This document shows, in pieces, positions 1-7,535 of a DNA stretch of 64,000 nucleotides. The first letter of the stretch is position 1. Each line of letters starts with the position of its first letter. The DNA comes from Gemmatimonadota bacterium (GTDB lineage Bacteria > Gemmatimonadota > Gemmatimonadetes > Longimicrobiales > Gaopeijiaceae). The stretch is taken from assembly GCA_007121455.1 (NCBI GenBank), contig SKKN01000005.1, positions 1 to 64,000 on the forward strand. The letters run 5' to 3'. The notes beneath the pieces were generated by a model. It was not told the origin of the DNA and did no database searches. It saw nothing but the letters and a program-made list of their open reading frames with translations. The position numbers were made by a program, and so were the translations under genes.

Positions 1-117
1 ATGCGGCCGGAGGACCGACCGGGTGAGCGCACCACGCTGACATACGCGGACCTCGAGTTCGAGGTCGGCCTGGACCGGGGCTTCTTCTCCCTCGAACGGC
101 TCCGCGGTCGCCGATGA
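1..117 (+). CDS. LolA-like outer-membrane lipoprotein-sorting protein, C-terminal end (partial)
   Basis: The reading frame is open from the first base and ends in TGA at 115-117, so only the last 38 residues are present. The tail has a 'TYADLEFEVGLDRGFFSLERL' pattern, a hydrophobic final strand followed by 'FSLERLR', as at the end of the outer membrane lipoprotein-sorting (LolA-like) family. Such periplasmic carriers shuttle lipidated or hydrophobic cargo between membranes. The gene sits 25 bases before an FtsX-type permease, which fits a role as the periplasmic partner of that ABC exporter. Assignment rests on a short tail plus context. Confidence 0.5.
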   Translation: MRPEDRPGERTTLTYADLEFEVGLDRGFFSLERLRGRR

Positions 118-142
118 ACCGATCCCCCATGGCGCGTTCCCG

Positions 143-1405
143 ATGAAGCTCCGCGGGTACTGGCTCCGGGTGGGCTGGCGGAACCTGGGGCGCCACCGCC
201 GCCGGAGCGTGATCACGGCCCTCGCCCTGGCGTGGGGGTTCGCTGCCGTGGTGGTGCTGAACGGCATGATGGAGGGAATGGGCACCGACTTCATCCGGAG
301 CGGCACGGACCTCATGGCGGGCCAGATCCGGATCCAGAACCCGGCCTACGAGCCGGAGCGGGAGCTCTGGGACGCCGTGGGCGGGGACGGGGGTGTCGAC
401 GTGCGGGCGCTCCTGGAGCGGGTCGAAGGCGATCCCGGCGTCCTGGCGGCGGCGCCCCGGGTCTACGGAGCCGGGATCGTGGCGAGCGACGAGACCTCCA
501 GGGGCACCATGCTCATGGGCGTTCTCCCCGAGCGCGAGGCCGCGGTCACGCACTTCCTCGACGGGTTGGTCGAGGGGACGACCCCGGAGCCCGGAGCGTA
601 CGAGGTCGTCCTGGGCGAGGAGCTCGCGAGGCAGCTCCGCACCGGCGTGGGGGACGTCGTCGTGCTCGTCTCTCCCGCCGCAGACGGCTCCCTCGGCAAC
701 GAGCTCTTCACCGTGAGCGGGATCGTCCGCACCGGCATCCCAGAGGTCGACGCGTCCCAGGTCATCCTCGAGCTCGACGACCTCCAGTTCCTCCTCGCCC
801 TCGCGCCGGGCGACGTCCACGAGGTCGTGGCGGCCGCCGCGGACCCCTGGGACGCGCCGGCGGTCTCGGAGCGGGTCGGCGGGGACCTCGCCGACCTCGG
901 CCCCGCCGTCGAGGTGGTCCCGTGGACGGAGTTCCGGCCCGAGCTCGTGGAGTTCGCCTCCCTCGTCCGGGGAGCCAACTGGATCATCCTCCTCGTCATC
1001 TTCCTGATGGCCGCCTTCGGCGTGGCGAACACCATGCTGATGGGCACCTTCGAGCGGCGGAGGGAGTTCGCGGTGGTGAAGGCGCTGGGGATGCGGCCCG
1101 GGCAGGTGGTCCTCACCGTGGTGGGGGAAGCCCTCGCGCTCGGGGCCCTGGCGGTTGCGGCGGGAGCGGTCCTCGCCACGCCGTTCGTCCTCTGGCTCAC
1201 GCACTACCCTCTCGACCTCACGCCCGTGGCCGGAGAGCAGATGTTCATGGAGACCCTCTTCCGGTTCGTGCTCCGCGTGGAGCACTCGTGGGACGTCCCG
1301 CTGAGGAGCGCGGCCGCCCTCGTGGTGACCGCCGTCGCCGCGGCCCTCTACCCGGCGTACCGCGCGGTGCGGACACCGGCCGCGGAAGCGCTGGCGGGAC
1401 GATGA
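143..1405 (+). CDS. ABC transporter permease, FtsX/MacB-like (first of pair)
   Basis: A 420-residue inner-membrane permease. An N-terminal membrane segment (about residues 22-42) is followed by a periplasmic MacB-core-like domain to about 270, then three C-terminal helices (about 272-295, 318-345, 380-405), the FtsX layout. The segment 'NTMLMGTFERRREFAVVKALGM' near 293-314 is the coupling region typical of LolC/E and MacB-type permeases. These proteins transmit cytoplasmic ATP hydrolysis to periplasmic conformational change, extruding lipoproteins or hydrophobic substrates. The stop overlaps the next permease start by four bases (ATGA at 1402), so the two are probably translated together as a heterodimer. 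Substrate unknown. Confidence 0.85.
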   Translation: MKLRGYWLRVGWRNLGRHRRRSVITALALAWGFAAVVVLNGMMEGMGTDFIRSGTDLMAGQIRIQNPAYEPERELWDAVGGDGGVDVRALLERVEGDPGVLAAAPRVYGAGIVASDETSRGTMLMGVLPEREAAVTHFLDGLVEGTTPEPGAYEVVLGEELARQLRTGVGDVVVLVSPAADGSLGNELFTVSGIVRTGIPEVDASQVILELDDLQFLLALAPGDVHEVVAAAADPWDAPAVSERVGGDLADLGPAVEVVPWTEFRPELVEFASLVRGANWIILLVIFLMAAFGVANTMLMGTFERRREFAVVKALGMRPGQVVLTVVGEALALGALAVAAGAVLATPFVLWLTHYPLDLTPVAGEQMFMETLFRFVLRVEHSWDVPLRSAAALVVTAVAAALYPAYRAVRTPAAEALAGR

Positions 1406-2685
1406 CGGAGCGTGCCCGCGTCGTCGTGCGCATCGCGCTGAGGAACGTCCGCCGGCAGGCGCGACGGAGCCTCCTCACCGCGTCCGCCATGGTCCTCGGG
1501 ATCGCGCTCCTCATGTTCGTGCGGGCGCTCGAGGCCGGGGGGCACGTCATGTACGTGGAATCGGCCGTCCGGATGGGGACGGGCCACGTGTCGCTCGAGC
1601 ACCCCGAATACGCGGCCACCCGGGACCTGGTGGACCGGATCCCGGCCGAATACCTGGAGCTCGCCACGGAAGCCATCTCCGCCGCCACCACCCCGGACGA
1701 GCTCCGGGCCGTCTTCCCCCGCGTCACCGTGGGAGGGCTCGTCCAGTCGGCCTCCTCCTCGATCCCCGCTTCCGTCAGCGGGGTCGACCCCGCGCGCGAG
1801 GCGCCGATCTCCTTCCTCCGGGAGAGCATCGTGGAGGGCCGCTTCCTGGAGCCCGGCGACCGGCTCGAGGCCATCGTGGGCGTGGGGGTCGCCGAGCGGC
1901 TCCGCGTGGAGCCGGGATCGCGGCTCGTGCTCATGGCGGAGGACATCGAAGGCGAGATCGAGAGCCAGCTCGTGCTGGTGACCGGCATCTTCAGAACCGG
2001 AATCCCCGAGGTGGACCGCGGGGTGGTTCAACTCCCGCTCGAGACGGCCCGGGAGTGGCTCGCCCTGGGGGAGGACGCCACCTCGCTGAGCGCGGTCCTG
2101 ACGTCGGACCGCCGGACGGGGGAGATCGCGCGGGACGTGCGCGCCCGCCTGGAGAGGGAGGGGGTGGAACCGGGGGCCGTGGCCGTCCGCCCCTGGTGGG
2201 AGGCGATGCCGGACCTTCATGCGGGCCTGCAGGCCGACACGGTCCAGACGTACATCATGCTGCTGATCCTCCTGGCCATCGTGGCGCTCGCCGTGGTGAA
2301 CTCGGTGCTCATGGCCGTCCTGAACCGGACCCGCGAGTTCGGGGTGCTCCGCTCCCTGGGGCTGAACCGCCGCTCCGTGGGAGGGATGGTCATTGTCGAG
2401 GGGAGCGTCCTGGCCCTACTCAGCGGGATCGCCGGAATGGGGCTCGGGCTCGCCGTCGCCTTCGGTGTCTTCCGGGACGGGGTGGACATCTCCTTCGCAT
2501 TGGGAGACGGGGAGCTCGCCTTCGCGGGGGCCATCGTCGACCCGGTGATCCAACCCGTGCTCCAGACCGGCGATGCCATCGCCATCTTCCTGATCGTCGT
2601 GGCGATCGGCGTCCTGGCATCGCTCTATCCGGCCTGGCACGCCACCCGCATCGAGCCCGCAGAGGCGATGAAGACGGACGATTAG
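1402..2685 (+). CDS. ABC transporter permease, FtsX/MacB-like (second of pair)
   Basis: A 427-residue permease with the same architecture as its upstream neighbour: one N-terminal helix, a large periplasmic domain and three C-terminal helices. It carries 'NSVLMAVLNRTREFGVLRSLGL' around residue 300, equivalent to the coupling region of the first permease. The ATG at 1402 overlaps the preceding stop (ATGA), which favours this start over the long upstream extension that is open in the same frame. The pair resembles LolC plus LolE more than a homodimeric MacB. It ends in TAG, one of several intact genes showing that TAG is used as a stop here. Confidence 0.85.
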   Translation: MTERARVVVRIALRNVRRQARRSLLTASAMVLGIALLMFVRALEAGGHVMYVESAVRMGTGHVSLEHPEYAATRDLVDRIPAEYLELATEAISAATTPDELRAVFPRVTVGGLVQSASSSIPASVSGVDPAREAPISFLRESIVEGRFLEPGDRLEAIVGVGVAERLRVEPGSRLVLMAEDIEGEIESQLVLVTGIFRTGIPEVDRGVVQLPLETAREWLALGEDATSLSAVLTSDRRTGEIARDVRARLEREGVEPGAVAVRPWWEAMPDLHAGLQADTVQTYIMLLILLAIVALAVVNSVLMAVLNRTREFGVLRSLGLNRRSVGGMVIVEGSVLALLSGIAGMGLGLAVAFGVFRDGVDISFALGDGELAFAGAIVDPVIQPVLQTGDAIAIFLIVVAIGVLASLYPAWHATRIEPAEAMKTDD

Positions 2686-2758
2686 CACGTCGGGCGGGGA
2701 GCCGCCTCTTCGCCCTACTGGCAACCTCGAACACGATCACACGAACGGGACGCATTCC

Positions 2759-3556
2759 ATGTCTTCCACATCCGGATCCCCCTCCACGCCTTCTCCCGCG
2801 GTGGAGGCCCGTGGCGACGGCTCCGCCCCGCCGTCGGTGCGCACCGAGGATCTCTGGAAGACCTACGGCGAGGGGGAAACCGCCGTCCACGCGGTCCAGC
2901 GGGTGTCCATCACGATCGAGCGGGGCGAGTTCGTGGTCCTCTCTGGGCCGTCCGGGTCGGGAAAGACAACGCTCGTGAACCTCATCGGGGGGCTGACCGA
3001 CCCGAGCCGGGGAAAGGTCTGGGTCGCGGGCGAGGAGGTGGGCGCCATGTCGGAGCGCGCGCGGGCCCGGATGCGCCTGGAGCACATCGGCTTCGTCTTC
3101 CAGGCGTTCAACCTGCTCCCCGTGCTGAGCGCCCTTGAGAACGCTGAGTTCCCCCTGATGCTCCGGGGCGTGGACCGCGATACCCGGCGTGCGGCGGTGA
3201 GGGAGCTCTTCGAGGAGATCGGGCTGGGGGGACTGGAGGACCGCCGCCCGGGCGCCCTCTCCGGAGGCCAGCAGCAGCGTGTCGCCGTCGCCCGCGCCGT
3301 CCTGGGCGCCCCGGCCCTCGTCCTCGCCGACGAGCCCACGGCGAACCTGGACACCTCCGCCAGCGACGCCCTCCTGGGGGTGATGGAGCTCCTCAACCAG
3401 GAGCGGCACGTGACCTTCATCTTCTGCACCCACGATCCGTTCGTCATGCGGAGGGCCCGCCGCATCATCCGGCTGGTGGACGGGCACGTGGAGCGCGACG
3501 CGGAGAAGGAGCCGGGCGACCTCCCCTCGTGGGTCCTGGAGCCCGTCGGGACGTGA
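2759..3556 (+). CDS. ABC transporter ATP-binding protein (LolD/MacB-type)
   Basis: A 265-residue ATPase that should energise the two upstream permeases. Walker A 'GPSGSGKTT' lies at about 63-71, the Q-loop 'FVFQAFNLLP' near 113, the ABC signature 'LSGGQQQ' at about 167 and Walker B 'LVLADEPT' at 187-194. The 'FVFQ.FNLLP' Q-loop and the spacing match the LolD/MacB/FtsE subgroup of exporters. The roughly 30-residue N-terminal extension rich in Ser, Pro and Gly is unusual for the family; a later start is possible but no better codon precedes the domain. Its end overlaps the next gene. Confidence 0.9.
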   Translation: MSSTSGSPSTPSPAVEARGDGSAPPSVRTEDLWKTYGEGETAVHAVQRVSITIERGEFVVLSGPSGSGKTTLVNLIGGLTDPSRGKVWVAGEEVGAMSERARARMRLEHIGFVFQAFNLLPVLSALENAEFPLMLRGVDRDTRRAAVRELFEEIGLGGLEDRRPGALSGGQQQRVAVARAVLGAPALVLADEPTANLDTSASDALLGVMELLNQERHVTFIFCTHDPFVMRRARRIIRLVDGHVERDAEKEPGDLPSWVLEPVGT

Positions 3557-4788
3557 CGGGCTCGCCCGGAGGACGGCCGCGGCCCGGGTCGGCCGTCGGG
3601 CGGGCGGCCGCTCCGTCTGGCCTCGCGATCGCCGCGGCCGTCATCGTGGCGGCCCTGCCCGCGAAGGTCGAGGCTCAGCTTCCCGAGGTGCGGGGCTACT
3701 ATCTCCACGCGGCCGCAGGGATGGAGAGCTCGCCCTTCACCGAGGCCGGTCTGCTGGACTTCCAGCGCCTCCGCCTCATGACAGGCCCCCGGTGGGGAAC
3801 GTTCGACCTCGACGTCGCCTACGAGCACACCCTCGCCCTGAGCACCGACGACCTGGTGTTGGGAAGGGGCTTCGACGGGGCGGAACCGGCCGCGCCCTGG
3901 CTCCCCCTCCAGGGCGATATCTTGGACCGGCGGCGGGTAACGTGGGCCCACGGCCTGGACCGCTTGAGCGCCTCCGCCCGGGTGGGGGAGCGGACGCGCC
4001 TCACGGTGGGGCGGCAGTCGATCTCCTGGGCCACCGCCCTCTTTTTCACCCCCACAGATCCCTTCGTCCCCTTCGATCCCGCCGATCCGTTCCGCGAGTT
4101 CCGCGCGGGGGTCGACGCCCTCCGCGCGACCGTCTTCCTGGGCCCTTTTTCGGAGCTGGACGCGGTGGTGCGACCTGCCGAGGCGGCCGACGGAGGGGAC
4201 AGCGTGACGGCGCTCCTCCGCGGCCAAGCCCTCCTCCAGGGATGGGAGGTGTCGGGATGGGCGGGGGCGCTCCACGACAAGCCCGCGGTCTCGGCGGGAA
4301 CGACGGGGACGGTGGGCGAGACGGGGGTCCGCCTCGAGGGTGGGCTACGCCGGGAGGACGGATCCACTGTCGCGCGCGGGGCGGTGGGAGTCGACCGCCT
4401 CTTCCGAGTCCGCGACCGGGACCTCCACGCCGTGGTCGAGTACCAACACGACGGGTTCGGGGCAGGACGAGCGGACGAGCTGATCCCCACCGCCCTCTCG
4501 GCGCCCGCCGCCCGGGGAGAGCTCCTCGTCCTCGGACGGGACGCGGTGGTGGTGAACGGCACCTACGACCTCCGGCCTCTCACGAGCTTGGGACTCCTCG
4601 CTGTGGTGAACGCGCGGGACGGCAGCACCCTCCTCTCGCCCACCGTCGTCCACTCGCTGGCCGACGAGGCGTCGCTCAGGGTGGGAGGGTTCGCCGGACT
4701 GGGACCGGGGGGCGACGGCGCCTCCCTCCGGTCCGAACACGGCGCCAGCCCCCTGGTCGGGTTCGCAGCGGTAAGCGTCTTCTTCTGA
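3553..4788 (+). CDS. Putative outer-membrane beta-barrel protein of the ABC cassette
   Basis: I chose the GTG at 3553, which overlaps the ATPase stop (GTGA); an ATG at 3529 is also in frame. From 3553 the product is 411 residues with a signal sequence ('AIAAAVIVAALPAKVEA', cleavage before 'QLPEV'). The rest consists of alternating hydrophobic and polar stretches with many Gly and aromatic residues and ends in 'FAAVSVFF', a typical C-terminal barrel strand ending in Phe. It is probably a monomeric outer-membrane barrel. Its position as last gene of the LolA-permease-permease-ATPase operon suggests it is the outer-membrane part or the cargo of that system. I cannot name a family with certainty. 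Confidence 0.7.
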   Translation: MTGSPGGRPRPGSAVGRAAAPSGLAIAAAVIVAALPAKVEAQLPEVRGYYLHAAAGMESSPFTEAGLLDFQRLRLMTGPRWGTFDLDVAYEHTLALSTDDLVLGRGFDGAEPAAPWLPLQGDILDRRRVTWAHGLDRLSASARVGERTRLTVGRQSISWATALFFTPTDPFVPFDPADPFREFRAGVDALRATVFLGPFSELDAVVRPAEAADGGDSVTALLRGQALLQGWEVSGWAGALHDKPAVSAGTTGTVGETGVRLEGGLRREDGSTVARGAVGVDRLFRVRDRDLHAVVEYQHDGFGAGRADELIPTALSAPAARGELLVLGRDAVVVNGTYDLRPLTSLGLLAVVNARDGSTLLSPTVVHSLADEASLRVGGFAGLGPGGDGASLRSEHGASPLVGFAAVSVFF

Positions 4789-4887
4789 TACCGAACACAG
4801 GCCCGCGTGCCTCACCGGCACTCGGTGCCGTCAGCCTTCGGCTCGGTGCCATATCCTCCATTCTCCACGCCCTGAGGAGAAGTGTAC

Positions 4888-5634
4888 ATGCAGAACCCGA
4901 CATCGTACCCCGTTCAGCTCTCCATCGACTATCCCGACCGGGACCTCGACCGCCTGAGCACCCTGCTTCGCCCCCTCTTCGCTCTCCCGATCGTAATCGT
5001 CCTCGCATCAGTCTCCGGGTCCGCGATGGTCCGGGGAGATGAGGCGGCCGGATCCGGATGGGGCGGAGCGGGAGGGCTTCTCTTCCTGGGGCCGCTACTG
5101 ATGATCCTGTTCCGAAGGCGGTATCCCCGTTGGTGGTTCGACTGGAATGTCGCCCTCCTCCGGTTCGCGAACCGGATCGCCGCGTACCTCGCGCTCATGG
5201 ACGACCGCTACCCGTCCACGGAGGAACGTCAGTCCGTATCGCTCGAGGTCCCCTACCCGGACGCGCCAGGCGGGGTGCGCGACATCGGCCACGGAGGTCG
5301 CAGAGGATCCGGACCTCGGTCGCGCAGGCACTTCGGGGAGCCACACTCCGGGGCCGATGATGGCCCCAAACCCGGGGGATCGGCGTACGACCTCCCCCTC
5401 GGCTTCATTCCGTCGACCAGCCCTCCCTCTGCCGTCTCGTCACCTCCTCCTCCGGCACCTCTTCCACCCGAGTGGCGATCCACCACTGCGTTCCCCATGG
5501 ATCGTCGACACCGCCGGAACGGTCTCCGTAGAACATCGTCTCGGGCTCGCGCAGGGGGGTTGCCCCGGCTTCGATGGCCCTCTGGAATACCCGGTCCACG
5601 TCCTCCACGTAGAGGTGGATCATCGAGCGGGTAG
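4888..5634 (+). CDS. DUF4389-type membrane protein, apparently truncated
   Basis: The ATG at 4888 has a good ribosome site (GAGGAGA at 4874-4880). Residues 11-126 resemble DUF4389: 'LSIDYPDRDLDRLSTLLRPL', a helix near 30-45, a second near 62-75, and 'RYPRWWFDWNVALLRFANR' at about 78-96. Full-length family members continue after 'PYPDA' with a second, similar half containing more helices. Here, from about residue 127 (base 5266), the sequence becomes an Arg/Gly/Pro-rich run with no helices, and it crosses the antisense VOC gene. I infer that the true coding part ends near 5265 and the remainder is a read-through frame after a deletion or frameshift. Function of the family is unknown. Confidence 0.5.
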   Translation: MQNPTSYPVQLSIDYPDRDLDRLSTLLRPLFALPIVIVLASVSGSAMVRGDEAAGSGWGGAGGLLFLGPLLMILFRRRYPRWWFDWNVALLRFANRIAAYLALMDDRYPSTEERQSVSLEVPYPDAPGGVRDIGHGGRRGSGPRSRRHFGEPHSGADDGPKPGGSAYDLPLGFIPSTSPPSAVSSPPPPAPLPPEWRSTTAFPMDRRHRRNGLRRTSSRARAGGLPRLRWPSGIPGPRPPRRGGSSSG

Positions 5635-5851
5635 ATGGCCACTTCTCATTGTTCTGACCCAGCATGACAATCGAGTCCCCGATCCGGGTCTCGGCATGCA
5701 TGACCTAGCCCTCGCCATCGGTGTGCCGCCCTATCGTCTCTCCGCCGAACACCTTCTCGATGAACTCAAGCACCGCGTCGGCATCGGAGACGACCAGATA
5801 CGGTGTGACAGTGTGATGGCCCTCTGGGATGGGGCTCACGGTTCTCGACAT
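5405..5851 (-). pseudogene. VOC/PhnB-like glyoxalase-superfamily gene interrupted by an in-frame TAG
   Basis: Read on the minus strand, a GGAGG ribosome site (5860-5864) precedes ATG at 5851. The frame reads 'HHTVTPYLVVSDADAVLEF', typical of the first beta-alpha-beta unit of PhnB-like VOC proteins, up to codon 48. Codon 49 is TAG (5705-5707). The same frame then continues 'VMHAETRIGDSIVMLG' and 'VDDPWGTQWWIATRVEEVP' to a TGA at 5405. Both halves fit one 148-residue family member, so a single nonsense change has split it. The downstream half could restart at ATG 5701 but would lack the first beta-alpha-beta unit. Intact genes in the window use TAG as a stop, so recoding is unlikely. A sequencing error cannot be excluded. 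Confidence 0.8.
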
Positions 5852-5956
5852 GGAAGCTGCCTCCGATCCGGAGTCTTCGTTCGGTGGCAGGACCGGTTCC
5901 GGTCCGCCGGCTCATTCGTGTGTTGAACGATAAGGGGCGGGAGCGCAGCTGTCGCG

Positions 5957-5995
5957 AAAAAAAGACGAGCCAGGACGGGGTTTCGGGGTGGCTCG
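5957..5995 (-). terminator. Rho-independent terminator, minus strand
   Basis: A 7-base stem (CGAGCCA 5966-5972 with TGGCTCG 5989-5995) is followed on the minus strand by T-C-T7 (A-run 5957-5963 on plus). It would stop leftward transcripts coming from the toxin-antitoxin pair at 6274-6874. The surrounding 5852-6273 contains no convincing gene. Confidence 0.65.
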
Positions 5996-6157
5996 CGCTT
6001 TCCGGAAAGCGAACGGGGGTTCGATAAGCGCCCGGCGAGGACCTTGAAGGAGCTCGGACGTGGTGGCGCGCGGCAATGGGGCTCGTATTCGGGGGTGTCT
6101 CCCGTGCCCCCGCGCCGGTGCTCGCGCCGCATCTGCCTTGTTGGGCCCGGAAAGCAG

Positions 6158-6191
6158 AACGGCCCGGCCACCTTTCGATAGCCGGGCCGTT
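6158..6191 (-). terminator. Hairpin beside the leftmost tmRNA-end copy; likely ancestral ssrA terminator
   Basis: A perfect 11-base stem (AACGGCCCGGC 6158-6168 with GCCGGGCCGTT 6181-6191) has a 12-base loop and starts three bases from the tmRNA 3'-end copy at 6195. On the minus strand it would lie where a tmRNA terminator is expected. This suggests that 6191 and leftward is the original chromosomal flank of ssrA before any element entered. The T-run is weak. Confidence 0.5.
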
Positions 6192-6194
6192 TCA

Positions 6195-6209
6195 TGGAGG
6201 CGGCGGGAG
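6195..6209 (+). repeat. Copy 1 of the 15-base tmRNA 3'-end sequence (candidate att site)
   Basis: The 15 bases TGGAGGCGGCGGGAG are identical to the 3' end of the tmRNA gene at 24923-24937 and to a third copy at 8368-8382, all in the same orientation. Identity stops right after this core, as expected for a crossover site of an element that integrates into ssrA. Confidence 0.65.
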
Positions 6210-6273
6210 CCGGACGCCGATTTCCCGTTTCGCACTGGCCTGGCGCTCGTAGAAACGCCGCGGGTATTCTCTG

Positions 6274-6603
6274 TCATGCCCCCAGAAGCCGCCGCTCCAA
6301 GAGCGACTGCATGTCACGTCGCCCATCCGCCACCACGTAGATGAGCACCCTCTCACCCATCACCCGGTAGATGACTCGGTACGGCCCGAAAAGGACTTCA
6401 CGGTACTCCCGGACCCCGAGCCCCTGAAGCTCCGCCGGAACGCGACCTCGCTCCGGGAAGGTCTCCAGACCCTCGGCCACCTCGAGCAGCCGGTCCAGCA
6501 ACCGATTTGCTTTGGCGCGGGAATCCGCCTTCACAACGTACCTGTGAATCTCCTCGAGATCACGCTCCGCGCCTTCGGTCAGGAGGACGGCGTACCCCGC
6601 CAC
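6274..6603 (-). CDS. RelE/ParE-family toxin
   Basis: A 109-residue protein of the RelE/ParE fold: 'YAVLLTEGAERDLEEIHRYV' at the start, 'PERGRVPAELQGLGVREYRE' in the middle, then 'GPYRVIYRVMGERVLIYVVADGRRDM'. The strand order and the basic, aromatic C-terminal strands match ribosome-dependent mRNA interferases or gyrase-targeting ParE relatives; the sequence alone does not separate these activities. It starts at GTG 6603, two bases after the first base of the antitoxin stop, so the pair is coupled. It appears intact, unlike the other two toxins in the island. Confidence 0.9.
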   Translation of the reverse strand: MAGYAVLLTEGAERDLEEIHRYVVKADSRAKANRLLDRLLEVAEGLETFPERGRVPAELQGLGVREYREVLFGPYRVIYRVMGERVLIYVVADGRRDMQSLLERRLLGA

Positions 6604-6604
6604 G

Positions 6605-6874
6605 TCAGTCTTCGCCGGCGCGAATCCGGTCCACGACGTCCGTCAGCGGACGGACGCGTCCCTCCTCCACTTCCTGGTTCCCCAGGGCGAGGATCTTCAG
6701 GAGCGCCAAGGTTTCCTGCGTCTCCTCGTAGGAAGCCACGTCTTGGAGGACCGCTTTCGCCTCGCCGCGCTGCGTGATGATGAGCGGCTCTCGGCGCTCC
6801 GCGAGATCGCTGAGGATGTCAGCCGCCTTCGCTTTCAGGTGGCTGATCGATTTCACCTGCCTGGAGTATCGCAT
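6605..6874 (-). CDS. Phd/YefM-family antitoxin
   Basis: An 89-residue antitoxin. The N-terminal DNA-binding part reads 'SISHLKAKAADILSDLAERREPLIITQRGEAKAVLQDVASYEE' in overall pattern, characteristic of Phd/YefM ('ITQ.G.A.AVL.....Y'). The acidic C-terminal tail should wrap the toxin. A strong ribosome site (AAGGAAGG, 6875-6882) precedes ATG 6874. The promoter just upstream contains inverted repeats that probably bind this protein for autoregulation. Confidence 0.9.
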   Translation of the reverse strand: MRYSRQVKSISHLKAKAADILSDLAERREPLIITQRGEAKAVLQDVASYEETQETLALLKILALGNQEVEEGRVRPLTDVVDRIRAGED

Positions 6875-6898
6875 TCCTTCCTCACCAAGATGTCCATG

Positions 6899-6929
6899 TC
6901 AGACTAAATATAGTCCTCCTGAAGTCTGA
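6899..6929 (-). promoter_or_regulatory. Promoter/operator of the RelE-Phd pair
   Basis: Two nested inverted repeats lie 25-55 bases before the antitoxin start: TCAGACT (6899-6905) with AGTCTGA (6923-6929), and GACTA (6902-6906) with TAGTC (6911-6915) around AATA. On the minus strand the inner palindrome contains TATATT, a good -10 box. A repressor bound here would cover the promoter, as in other Phd-type autoregulated modules. Confidence 0.55.
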
Positions 6930-7158
6930 TGTCACTGCCGCCGTCCCTTTCGGGTTCGGCGAGCCGCATCCCCGCCCCCAGCGCGAATGACGCCGAAACA
7001 AAGGGGCAGGCCGAAGAATCCGGCCATGAGGAGGACTGGACGACCCCAGAACGGGGTGATCCACGTGATCGACCCCGTCTTGGTCCCGGAGGGCTGACGG
7101 GACCCCAAACCTCGGGCGAGAGCGAGTCGAAAGGCGTGGGACTTCGGGTCGCGATGCG

Positions 7159-7485
7159 TCAACCGTCTCGGACTCGCCTTTCGCCAGTTCGCCCCCGGAT
7201 CAGCACTACCGCGACTACAGCTATCCACAGAAGCCATGCCCCTATTCCGATGCGCTCGAGCAGCCCCATGTAGGGCGTGGGTTCCCCAGCCTCGATCCTG
7301 TCGACCTGCGCGCTGAGAAGCCCGAAGAGAAGCGCGGTCACGAGCGTGACGATCGAGTACAGCCGAAAGGCCCAACCGAAAGCAACGGCAGTCGTCGCAA
7401 CATATGCCGTGACGAACAACCCGGTCATGGCTGAGAGGACCAAGTGCATGGAGTCCGAAGAAGTCGCTCCGCCTGCAGCGATCAC
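7159..7485 (-). pseudogene. 5'-truncated DUF998 membrane protein
   Basis: From about 7455 leftward the frame encodes the C-terminal half of a DUF998 protein: 'HLVLSAMTGLF', a helix, 'FRLYSIVTLVTALLFGLL', and the family-typical 'TPYMGLLERIGIGAWLLWIAVVAVVLI'. The N-terminal half, with its first helices and its own start, is missing. The upstream edge is not a normal gene start: at about 7497 the frame meets the remains of an AbiEii toxin. A GTG at 7485 could allow a short product, but I regard it as a deletion remnant. The adjoining 6930-7158 holds no gene I can support, though one minus-strand frame has a short hydrophobic stretch. Confidence 0.65.
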
Positions 7486-7535
7486 CTCGCGTTGGGACGG
7501 TCGGCCGGAGAGAGTTTCAGGAAGTGCTCAGCCAT
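7482..7535 (-). pseudogene. First 17 codons of an AbiEii-type toxin gene
   Basis: ATG 7535 overlaps the antitoxin stop by eight bases (ATGGCTGA), as in intact AbiE-like pairs. The product begins 'MAEHFLKLSPADR', the typical opening of AbiEii nucleotidyltransferase toxins paired with this antitoxin family, then ends after four unrelated codons at TGA 7482-7484. The rest of the toxin has been deleted and joined to the DUF998 remnant. Confidence 0.6.

Noticed and set aside
232-2685. An 817-codon open frame covering both permeases
   Set aside because: Its first half is an Arg/Gly-rich shadow of the first permease in another frame. The ATGA overlap at 1402 is the real start of the second.
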